Positions 49,616 to 61,000 of a DNA stretch of 64,000 nt are shown here, in pieces. The stretch is from Lasioglossum baleicum (lineage: Eukaryota; Arthropoda; Insecta; Hymenoptera; Halictidae): contig NW_027469560.1 in NCBI RefSeq assembly GCF_051020765.1, forward strand, positions 37,376 through 101,375, in the 5' to 3' direction. A program made the position numbers and the translations under genes. The notes under the pieces were generated by a model. It saw only the letters and a program-made list of their open reading frames with translations, was not told the origin of the DNA and did no database searches. The first letter of the stretch is position 1; each line of letters starts with the position of its first letter.

Positions 49616-49940
49616 AACTCTACCCCTGTCCATCCTGCCCGCGTCCTACGCCACATACAGGTCCGGGTAGCACTCGCACGGTCACACGTTCTAAAGTCAC
49701 GGGCACCGTAGTATTTCCACCGCGCACTGTATCCTGAGGCACCGTAACATACGCGACCGAAAGGCAGCGAGTATAATTTGTTTAACCGCAACCGAATCGT
49801 CTCAGTTATTTCACCCGCATCGACTCCGTTCCTCGCGTCGACACTCCACCTGTCGTTTAGAACCCTGGGTCGGCGAGCTGTTCAACACCAAGGAGCCCGA
49901 ACGCGAGGAAGCCGAACGACGACGAAACACACCTGTTACA

Positions 49941-49944
49941 CTCG
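49941..49944. other. Right target-site duplication CTCG
   Basis: Matches 43686-43689. CTCG is present at this place in nearly every monomer, so the match alone does not prove that both flanks come from one insertion event. If the LTR were taken to end at TTAC, a 5-bp ACTCG duplication would also be possible; the canonical CA end favours 4 bp. Confidence 0.88.
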
Positions 49945-49992
49945 ACTAGCCTGCGGGATGCATCCTCTGGCACGTGTTTTTACTCGACTAGC

Positions 49993-51546
49993 CTGCGGGA
50001 TGCATCCTCTCGCACGTGTTTTTCCTCGACTAGCCTGCGGGATGCATCCTCTCGCACGTGTTTTTACTCGACTAGCCTGCGGGATGCATCCTCTCGCGCG
50101 TGATTTTACTCGACTAGCCTGCGGGATGCATCCTCTCGCGCGTGTTTTTGCTCGACTAGCCTGCGGGATGCATCCTCTCGCGCGTGTTTTTACTCGGCTA
50201 GCCTGCGGGATGCATCCTCTCGCGCGTGTTTTTACTCGACTAGCCTGCGGGATGCATCCTCTCGCACGTGTTTTTGCTCGACTAGCCTGCGGGATGCATA
50301 CTCTCGCACCTGTTTTTACTCGACTAGCCTGCGGGATGCATCCTCTCGCACGTGTTTTTACTCGACTAGCCTGCGGGATGCATTCTCCCGCACGTGTTTT
50401 TACTCGACTAGCCTGCGGGATGCATCCTCTCGCACGTGTTTTTACTCGACTAGCCTGCGGGATGCATCCTCTCGCACGTGTTTTTACTCGACTAGCCTGC
50501 GGGATGCATCCCCTCGCACGTGTTTTTACCCGACTAGCCTGCGGGAAGCATCCTCCCGCACGTGTTTTTGCTCGACTAGCCTGCGGGATGCATCCTCTCG
50601 CACGTGTTTTTGCCCGACTAGCCTGCGGGAAGCATCCTGTCGCACGTGTTTTTGCTCGACTAGCCTGCGGGATGCATCCTCTCGCACGTTTTTTTACTCG
50701 ACTTGCCTGCGGGAAGCATCATCTCGCACGTGTTTTTGCTCGACTAGCCTGCGGGACGCATCTTCTCGCACGTTTTTTTACTCGACTAGCCTGCGGGAAG
50801 CATCCTCTCGCACGTGTTTTTGCTCGACTAGCCTGCGGGAAGCATCCTCCCGCACGTGTTTTTGCTCGACTAGCCTGCGGGATGCATCCTCTCGCACGTT
50901 TTTTTACTCGGCTAGCCTGCGGGAAGCATCCTCTCGCGCGTGTTTTTACTCGACTAGCCTGCGGGATGCATCCTCTCGCACGTTTTTTTACCCGACTAGC
51001 CTGCGGGAAGCATCCTCCCGCACGTGTTTTTGCTCGACTAGCCTGCGGGATGCATCCTCTCGCACGTGTTTTTGCTCGACTGGCCTGCGGGATGCATCCT
51101 CTCGCACGTGTTTTTGCTCGACTGGCCTGCGGGATGCATCCTCTCGCACGTGTTTTTGCTCGACTAGCCTGCGGGATGCATCCTCTCGCACGTGTTTTTG
51201 CTCGACTAGCCTGCGGGATGCATCCTCTCGCACGTGTTTTTGCTCGACTAGCCTGCGGGAAGCATCCTCCCGCACGTGTTTTTGCTCGACTAGCCTGCGG
51301 GATGCATCCTCTCGCACGTGTTTTGGCTCGACTAGCCTGCGGGAAGCATCCTCCCGCACGTGTTTTTGCTCGACTAGCCTGCGGGATGCATCCTCCCGCA
51401 CGTGTATTTGCTCGACTAGCCTGCGGGATGCATCCTCTCGCACGTGTTTTTGCTCGACTAGCCTGCTGGATGCATCCTCTCGCACGTGTTTTTGCTCGAC
51501 TAGCCTGCGGGATGCATCCTCTCGCACGTGTTTTTGCTCGACTAGC
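49993..51546. repeat. 1,554-bp higher-order unit of the right arm, copy 1
   Basis: 37 monomers, offset exactly 37 x 42. Private markers shared with copy 2: GCGTGATTTTACTCG (50102), GATGCATACTCTCGCACC (50297), GGGACGCATC (50754) and TGCTGGATGC (51465). Confidence 0.92.
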
Positions 51547-53117
51547 CTGCGGGATGCATCCTCTCGCACGTGTTTTTCCTCGACTAGCCTGCGGGATGCA
51601 TCCTCTCGCACGTGTTTTTACTCGACTAGCCTGCGGGATGCATCCTCTCGCGCGTGATTTTACTCGACTAGCCTGCGGGATGCATCCTCTCGCGCGTGTT
51701 TTTGCTCGACTAGCCTGCGGGATGCATCCTCTCGCGCGTGTTTTTACTCGGCTAGCCTGCGGGATGCATCCTCTCGCGCGTGTTTTTACTCGACTAGCCT
51801 GCGGGATGCATCCTCTCGCACGTGTTTTTGCTCGACTAGCCTGCGGGATGCATACTCTCGCACCTGTTTTTACTCGACTAGCCTGCGGGATGCATCCTCT
51901 CGCACGTGTTTTTACTCGACTAGCCTGCGGGATGCATTCTCCCGCACGTGTTTTTACTCGACTAGCCTGCGGGATGCATCCTCTCGCACGTGTTTTTACT
52001 CGACTAGCCTGCGGGATGCATCCTCTCGCACGTGTTTTTACTCGACTAGCCTGCGGGATGCATCCCCTCGCACGTGTTTTTACCCGACTAGCCTGCGGGA
52101 AGCATCCTCCCGCACGTGTTTTTGCTCGACTAGCCTGCGGGATGCATCCTCTCGCACGTGTTTTTGCCCGACTAGCCTGCGGGAAGCATCCTGTCGCACG
52201 TGTTTTTGCTCGACTAGCCTGCGGGATGCATCCTCTCGCACGTTTTTTTACTCGACTTGCCTGCGGGAAGCATCATCTCGCACGTGTTTTTGCTCGACTA
52301 GCCTGCGGGACGCATCTTCTCGCACGTTTTTTTACTCGACTAGCCTGCGGGAAGCATCCTCTCGCACGTGTTTTTGCTCGACTAGCCTGCGGGAAGCATC
52401 CTCCCGCACGTGTTTTTGCTCGACTAGCCTGCGGGATGCATCCTCTCGCACGTTTTTTTACTCGGCTAGCCTGCGGGAAGCATCCTCTCGCGCGTGTTTT
52501 TACTCGACTAGCCTGCGGGATGCATCCTCTCGCACGTTTTTTTACCCGACTAGCCTGCGGGAAGCATCCTCCCGCACGTGTTTTTGCTCGACTAGCCTGC
52601 GGGATGCATCCTCTCGCACGTGTTTTTGCTCGACTGGCCTGCGGGATGCATCCTCTCGCACGTGTTTTTGCTCGACTGGCCTGCGGGATGCATCCTCTCG
52701 CACGTGTTTTTGCTCGACTAGCCTGCGGGATGCATCCTCTCGCACGTGTTTTTGCTCGACTAGCCTGCGGGATGCATCCTCTCGCACGTGTTTTTGCTCG
52801 ACTAGCCTGCGGGAAGCATCCTCCCGCACGTGTTTTTGCTCGACTAGCCTGCGGGATGCATCCTCTCGCACGTGTTTTGGCTCGACTAGCCTGCGGGAAG
52901 CATCCTCCCGCACGTGTTTTTGCTCGACTAGCCTGCGGGATGCATCCTCCCGCACGTGTATTTGCTCGACTAGCCTGCGGGATGCATCCTCTCGCACGTG
53001 TTTTTGCTCGACTAGCCTGCTGGATGCATCCTCTCGCACGTGTTTTTGCTCGACTAGCCTGCGGGATGCATCCTCTCGCACGTGTTTTTGCTCGACTAGC
53101 CTGCGGGATGCATCCTC
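51547..53117. repeat. 1,554-bp higher-order unit of the right arm, copy 2
   Basis: Second copy of 49993-51546; all private markers recur 1,554 bases later. It leaves the unit near 53117 at a CTCTAGCACG monomer. Confidence 0.92.
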
Positions 53118-55014
53118 TAGCACGTGTTTTTACTCGACTAGCCTGCGGGATGCATCCTCTCGCACGTGTTTTTACTCGACTAGCCTGCGGGATGCACCCT
53201 CTCGCACGTGTTTTTACTCGACTACCCTGCGGGATGGATCCTCTCGCACGTGTTTTTACTCGACTAGCCTGCGGGATGCATCCTCTCGCACGAGTTTTTA
53301 CTCGACTAGCCTGCGGGATGCATCCTATCGCACGTGTTTTTGCTCGACTAGCCTGCGGGATGCATCCTCCCGCACGTGTTTTTGCTCGACTAGCCTGCGG
53401 GATGCATCCTCCCGCACGTGTATTTGCTCGACTAGCCTGCGGGATGCATCCTCTCGCACGTGTTTTTACTCGACTAGCCTGCGGGATGGATCCTCTCGCA
53501 CGTGTTTTTACTCGACTAGCCTGCGGGATGCATCCTCTCGCACGTGTTTTTACTCGACTAGCCTGCGGGATGCATCCTCTCGCACGTGTTTTTACTCGAC
53601 TAGCCTGCGGGATGCATCCTCTGGCACGTGTTTTTACTCGACTAGCCTGCGGGATGCATCCTCTCGCACGTGTTTTTACTCGACTAGCCTGCGGGATGCA
53701 TCCTCTGGCACGTGTTTTTACTCGACTAGCCTGCGGGATGCATCCTCTGGCACGTGTTTTTACTCGACTAGCCTGCGGGATGCATCCTCTCGCACGTGTT
53801 TTTACTCGACTAGCCTGAGGGATGCATTCTCTCTCACGTGTTTTTCCTCGACTAGCCTGCGGGATGCATCCTCTCGCACGTGTTTTTACTCGACTAGCCT
53901 GCGGGATGCATCCTCTCTCACGTTTTTTTACCCGACTAGCCTGCGGGAAGCATCCTCCCGCACGTGTTTTTGCTCGACTAGCCTGCGGGATGCATCCTCT
54001 CGCACGTGTTTTTGCTCGACTAGCCTGCGGCGTGCACCCCCTCGCACGTGTGTTTGCTCGACTAGCCTGCGGGATGCATCCTCTCGCACGTGTTTTTACT
54101 CGACTAGCCTGCGGGATGCATCCTCTCGCACGTGTTTTTACTCGACTAGCCTGCGGGATGCACCCTCTCGCGCGTGTTTTTGCTCGACTAGCCTGCGGGA
54201 TGCATCCTCTCGCACGTGTTTTTGCTCGACTAGCCTGCGGGATGCATCCTCTCGCGCGTGTTTTTGCTCGACTAGCCTGCGGGATGCATCCTCTCGCGCG
54301 TGTTTTTGCTCGACTAGCCTGCGGGATGCATCCTCTCGCACGTGTTTTTGCTCGACTAGCCTGCGGGATGCATCCTCTCGCACGTGTTTTTACTCGACTA
54401 GCCTGAGGGATGCATCCTCTCGCACGTTTTTTTACCCGACTAGCCTGCGGGAAGCATCCTCCCGCACGTGTTTTTGCTCGACTAGCCTGCGGGATGCATC
54501 CTCTCGCACGTGTTTTTACTCGACTAGCCTGAGGGATGCATCCTCTCGCACGTTTTTTTACCCGACTAGCCTGCGGGAAGCATCCTCCCGCACGTGTTTT
54601 TGCTCGACTAGCCTGCGGGATGCATCTTCTCGCACGTTTTTTTACTCGACTAGCCTGCGGGAAGCATCCTCTCGCACGTGTTTTTACTCGACTAGCCTGC
54701 GGGATGCATCCTCTCGCACGTGTTTTTACTCGACTAGCCTGCGGGATGCACCCTCTCGCACGTGTTTTTACTCGACTAGCCTGCGGGATCCATCCTCTCG
54801 CACGTGTTTTTGCTCGACTAGCCTGCGGGATTCATCCTCTCGCACGTGTTTTTGCTCGACTAGCCTGCGGCGTGCACCCCCTCGCACGTGTGTTTGCTCG
54901 ACTAGCCTGCGGGATGCATCCTCTCGCACGTGTTTTTACTCGACTAGCCTGCGGGATGCATCCTCTCGCACGTGTTTTTACTCGACTAGCCTGCGGGATG
55001 CACCCTCTCGCACG

Positions 55015-58000
55015 TGTTTTTTACTCGACTAGCCTGCGGGATCCATCCTCTCGCACGTGTTTTTGCTCGACTAGCCTGCGGGATTCATCCTCTCGCACGT
55101 GTTTTTGCTCGACTAGCCTGCGGCGTGCACCCCCTCGCACGTGTGTTTGCTCGACTAGCCTGCGGGATGCATCCTCTCGCACGTGTTTTTACTCGACTAG
55201 CCTGCGGGATGCATCCTCTCGCTCGTGTTTTTGCTCGACTAGCCTGCGGGATGCATCCTCTCGCACGTGTTTTTGCTCGACTAGCCTGCGGGATGCATCC
55301 TCCCGCACGTGTTTTTGCTCGACTAGCCTGCGGGATGCATCCTCTCGCACGTGTTTTTGCTCGACTAGCCTGCGGGATGCCTCCTCTCGCACGTGTTTTT
55401 GCTCGACTAGCCTGCGGGATGCATCCTCTCGCACGTGTTTTTGCTCGACTAGCCTGCGGGATGCATCCTCTCGCACTTGTTTTTACTCGACTAGCCTGCG
55501 GGATGCATCCTCTCGCACGTGTTTTACTCGACTAGCCTGCGGGATGCATTCTCTCGCACGTGTTTTTACTCGACTAGCCTGCGGGATGCATCCTCTCGCA
55601 CGTGTTTTTACTCGACTAGCCTGCGGGATGCATCCTCTCGCACGTGTTTTTACTCGACTAGCCTGCGGGATGCATCCTCTCGCTCGTGTTTTTTGCTCGA
55701 CTAGCCTGCGGGATGCATCCTCTCGCACTTGTTTTTACTCGACTAGCCTGCGGGATGCATCCTCTCGCACGTGTTTTTACTCGACTAGCCTGCGGGATGC
55801 ATTCTCTCGCACGTGTTTTTACTCGACTAGCCTGCGGGATGCATCCTCTCGCACGTGTTTTTACTCGACTAGCCTGCGGGATGCATCCTCTCGCACGTGT
55901 TTTTACTCGACTAGCCTGCGGGATGCATCCTCTCGCTCGTGTTTTTGCTCGACTAGCCTGCGGGATGCATCCTCTCGCTCGTGTTTTTGCTCGACTAGCC
56001 TGCGGGATGCATCCTCTCGCACGTGTTTTTGCTCGACTAGCCTGCGGGATGCATCCTCTCGCACGTGTTTTTGCTCGACTAGCCTGCGGGATGCCTCCTC
56101 TCGCACGTGTTTTTGCTCGACTAGCCTGCGGGATGCATCCTCTCGCACTTGTTTTTACTCGACTAGCCTGCGGGATGCATCCTACGCACGTGTTTTTTAC
56201 TCGACTAGCCTGCGGGATGCATTCTCTCGCACGTGTTTTTACCTCGACTAGCCTGCGGGATGCATCCTCTCGCACGTGTTTTTACTCGACTAGCCTGCGG
56301 GATGCATCCTCTCGCACGTGTTTTTACTCGACTAGCCTTCGGGATGCATCCTCTCGCACGTGTTTTTACCCGACTAGCCTGCGGGAAGCATCCTCCCGCA
56401 CGTGTTTTTGCTCGACTAGCCTGCGGGATGCATCCTCTCGCACGTGTTTTTGCTCGACTAGCCTGCGGGATGCATCCTCTCGCACGTGTTTTTACTCGAC
56501 TAGCCTGCGGGATGCATTCTCTCGCACGTGTTTTTACTCGACTAGCCTGCGGGATGCATCCTCTCGCACGTGTTTTTACTCGACTAGCCTGCGGGATGCA
56601 TCCTCTCGCACTTGTTTTTACTCGACTAGCCTGCGGGATGCATCCTCTCGCACGTGTTTTTACTCGACTAGCCTGCGGGATGCATTCTCTCGCACGTGTT
56701 TTTACTCGACTAGCCTTCGGATGCATCCTCTCGCACGTGTTTTTACCCGACTAGCCTGCGGGAAGCATCCTCCCGCACGTGTTTTTGCTCGACTAGCCTG
56801 CGGGATGCATCCTCTCGCACGTGTTTTTGCTCGACTAGCCTGCGGGATGCATCCTCTCGCACGTGTTTTTGCCCGACTTGCCTGCGGGAAGCATCCTGTC
56901 GCACGTGTTTTTGCTCGACTAGCCTGCGGGATGCATCCTCTCGCACGTGTTTTTACCCGACTAGCCTGCGGGAAGCATCCTCCCGCACGTGTTTTTGCTC
57001 GACTAGCCTGCGGGATGCATCCTCTCGCACGTGTTTTTGCTCGACTAGCCTGCGGGATGCATCCTCTCGCACGTGTTTTTACCCGAGTAGCCTGCGGGAA
57101 GCATCCTCCCGCACGTGTTTTTGCTCGACTAGCCTGCGGGATGCATCCTCTCGCACGTGTTTTTGCTCGACTAGCCTGCGGGATGCATCCTCTCGCACGT
57201 GTTTTTGCTCGACTAGCCTGCGGGATGCATCCTCTCGCACGTGTTTTTGCTCGACTAGCCTGTGGTATGCATCCTCCCGCACGTGTTTTTGCTCGACTAA
57301 CCTGCGGGATGCATCCTCTCGCACGTGTTTTTGCTCGACTAGCCTGCGGGATGCATCCTCTCGCACGTGTTTTTGCTCGACTAGCCTGCGGGAAGCATCC
57401 TCCCAGACGTGTTTTTGCTCGACTAGCCTGCGGGATGCATCCTCTCGCACGTGTTTTGGCTGGACTAGCCTGCAGGAAGCATCCTCCCGCACGTGTTTTT
57501 GCTCGACTAGCCTGCGGGATGCATCCTCCCGCACGTGTATTTGCTCGACTAGCCTGCGGGATGCATCCTCTCGCACGTGTTTTTGCTCGACTAGCCTGCT
57601 GGATGCATCCTCTCGCACGTGTTTTTGCTCGACTAGCCTGCGGGATGGATCCTCTCGCACGTGTTTTTACTCGACTAGCCTGCGGGATGCATCCTCTCGC
57701 ACGTGTTTTTACTCGACTAGCCTGCGGGATGCATCCTCTCGCACGTGTTTTTACTCGACTAGCCTGCGGGATGCATCCTCTGGCACGTGTTTTTACTCGA
57801 CTAGCCTGCGGGATGCATCCTCTCGCACGAGTTTTTACTCGACTAGCCTGCGGGATGCATCCTCTCGCACGTGTTTTTACTCGACTAGCCTGCGGGATGC
57901 ACCCTCTCGCACGTGTTTTTACTCGACTAGCCTGCGGGATGCATCCTCTCGCACGTGTTTTTGCTCGACTAGCCTGCGGGATGCATCCTCCCGCACGTGT

Positions 58001-61000
58001 TTTTGCTCGACTAGCCTGCGGGATGCATCCTCCCGCACGTGTATTTGCTCGACTAGCCTGCGGGATGCATCCTCTCGCACGTGTTTTTACTCGACTAGCC
58101 TGCGGGATGGATCCTCTCGCACGTGTTTTTACTCGACTAGCCTGCGGGATGCATCCTCTCGCACGTGTTTTTACTCGACTAGCCTGCGGATGCATCCTCT
58201 CGCACGTGTTTTTACTCGACTAGCCTGCGGGATGCATCCTCTGGCACGTGTTTTTACTCGACTAGCCTGCGGGATGCATCCTCTCGCACGTGTTTTTACT
58301 CGACTAGCCTGCGGGATGCATCCTCTGGCACGTGTTTTTACTCGACTAGCCTGCGGGATGCATCCTCTGGCACGTGTTTTTACTCGACTAGCCTGCGGGA
58401 TGCATCCTCTCGCACGTGTTTTTACTCGACTAGCCTGAGGGATGCATTCTCTCTCACGTGTTTTTCCTCGACTAGCCTGCGGGATGCATCCTCTCGCACG
58501 TGTTTTTACTCGACTAGCCTGCGGATGCATCCTCTCTCACGTTTTTTTACCCGACTAGCCTGCGGAAGCATCCTCCCGCACGTGTTTTTGCTCGACTAGC
58601 CTGCGAGATGCATCCTCTCGCACGTGTTTTTGCTCGACTAGCCTGCGGGATGCATCCTCTCGCACGTGTTTTTGCTCGACTAGCCTGCGGGATGCATCCT
58701 CTCGCACGTGTTTCTACTCGACTAGCCTGCGGGATGCATCCTCTCGCACGTGTTTTTACTCGACTAGCCTGCGGGATGCATCCTCTCGCACGTGTTTTTA
58801 CTCGACTATCCTGCGGGATGCATCCTCTCGCACGTGTTTTTTCTCGACTAGCCTGCGGGATGCATCCTCTCTCGCGTGTTTTTGCTCGACTAGCCTGCGG
58901 GATGCATCCTCTCGCGCGTGTTTTTGCTCGACTTGCCTGCGGGATGCATCCTCCCGCGCGTGTTTTTGCTCGACTAGCCTGCGGGATGCATCCTCTCGCG
59001 CGTGTTTATGCTCGACTAGCCTGCGGGATGCATCCTCTCGCGCGTGTTTTTGCTCGACTAGCCTGCGTGATGCATCCTCTCGCGCGTGTTTTTGCTCGAC
59101 TAGCATGCGGGATGCATCCTCTCGCGCGTGTTTTTGCTCGACTAGCCTGCGTGATGCATCCTCTCGCGCGTGTTTTTGCTCGACTAGCCTGCGGGATGCA
59201 TCCTCTCGCGCGTGTTTTTGCTCGACTAGCCTGCGGGATGCATCCTCTCGCGCGTGTTTTTGCTCGACTAGCCTGCGGGATGCATCCTCTCGCGCGTGTT
59301 TTTGCTCGACTTGCCTGCGGGATGCATCCTCCCGCGCGTGTTTTTGCTCGACTAGCCTGCGGGATGCATCCTCTCGCGCGTGTTTTTTGCTCGACTAGCC
59401 AGCGGGATGCATCCTCTCGCGCGTGTTTTTGCTCGACTAGCCTGCGTGATGCATCCTCTCGCGCGTGTTTTTGCTCGACTAGCATGCGGGATGCATCCTC
59501 TCGCGCGTGTTTTTTGCTCGACTAGCCTGCGTGATGCATCCTCTCGCGCGTGTTTTTGCTCGACTAGCCTGCGGGATGCATCCTCTCGGCGCGTGTTTTT
59601 GCTCGACTAGCCTGCGGGATGCATCCTCTCGCGCGTGTTTTTGCTCGACTAGCCTGCGGGATGCATCCTCTCGCACGTGTTTTACTCGACTAGCCTGAGG
59701 GATGCATCCTCTCGCACGTTTTTTTACCCGACTAGCCTGCGGGAAGCATCCTCCCGCACGTGTTTTTGCTCGACTAGCCTGCGGGATGCATCCTCTCGCA
59801 CGTGTTTTTACTCGACTAGCCTGAGGGATGCATCCTCTCGCACGTTTTTTTACCCGACTAGCCTGCGGGAAGCATCCTCCCGCACGTGTTTTTGCTCGAC
59901 TAGCCTGCGGGATGCATCTTCCCGCACGTTTTTTTACCCGACTAGCCTGCGGGAAGCATCCTCCCGCACGTGTTTTGCTCGACTAGCCTGCGGGATGCAT
60001 CTTCCCGCACGTTTTTTTACTCGACTAGCCTGCGGGAAGCATCCTCTCGCACGTGTTTTTGCTCGACTAGCCTGCGGGATGCATCCTCCCGCACGTGTTT
60101 TTGCTCGACTAGCCTGCGGGATGCATCCTCTCGCGCGTGTTTTTGCTCGACTAGCCTGCGGATGCATCCTCTCGCGCGTGTTTTTGCTCGACTAGCCTGC
60201 GGGAAGCATCCTCTCGCGCGTGTTTTTGCTCGACTAGCCTGCGGGATGCATCCTCTCGCGCGTGTTTTTGCTCGACTAGCCTGCGGGATGCATCCTCTCG
60301 CGCGTGTTTTTGCTCGACTAGCCTGCGGGATGCATCCTCTCGCACGTGTTTTTACTCGACTAGCCTGCGGTGTGCACCCCCTCGCACGTGTGTTTGCTCG
60401 ACTAGCCTGCGGGATGCATCCTCTCGCGCGTGTTTTTTGCTCGACTAGCCTGCGGGATGCATCCTCTCGCGCGTGTTTTTGCTCGACTAGCCTGCGGGAT
60501 GCATCCTCCTCGCCCGGTGTTTTTGCTCGACTAGCCCTGCGTGATGCATCCTCTCGCGCGTGTTTTTGCTCGACTAGCATGCGGGATGCATCCTCTCGCA
60601 CGTGTTTTTACTCGACTAGCCTGCGGATGCATCCTCTCGCACGTGTTTTTACTCGACTAGCCTGCGGGATGCACCCTCTCGCACGTGTTTTTACTCGACT
60701 AGCCTGCGGGATCCATCCTCTCGCACGTGTTTTTGCTCGACTAGCCTGCGGGATCCATCCTCTCGCACGTGTTTTTGCTCGACTAGCCTGCGGCGTGCAC
60801 CCCCTCGCACGTGTGTTTGCTCGACTAGCCTGCGGGATGCATCCTCTCGCACGTGTTTTTACTCGACTAGCCTGCGGGATGCATCCTCTCGCTCGTGTTT
60901 TACTCGACTAGCCTGCGGGATGCATCCTCTCGGCACGTGTTTTTACTCGACTATCCTGCGGGATGCATCCTCTCGCACGTGTTTTTACTCGACTAGCCTG

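Larger units (their letters stand above)
43690..49940 (+). mobile_element. Non-autonomous Ty3/Gypsy-type LTR retrotransposon
   Basis: A 6,251-bp element with two 1,333-bp LTRs in direct orientation. The LTRs start TGTAACA and end TGTTACA, a perfect 7-bp inverted terminal repeat. A PBS abuts the 5' LTR and a purine-rich PPT abuts the 3' LTR. The internal region (45023-48607) is 3,585 bp, much shorter than the roughly 5 kb or more usual for an autonomous Gypsy element. It keeps gag and a -1 frameshift signal. Its pol is collapsed to a protease start, an RNase H end, an integrase zinc finger, the beginning of the integrase core and a proline-rich tail. The two LTRs look identical by eye, so insertion is recent. 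The Ty3/Gypsy call rests on the order RNase H then integrase and on motif style, because RT, the usual classifier, is missing. Confidence 0.95.
48608..49940 (+). repeat. 3' LTR (1,333 bp)
   Basis: Second LTR copy, offset 4,918 bp from the first. Every landmark I compared (ends, TATA box, motif array, hairpin) is at the same offset and no difference was seen. It is preceded by the PPT and followed by CTCG, the target duplication. Its own TATA box points rightward and could drive transcription into the right satellite arm; that is inference. Confidence 0.97.
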
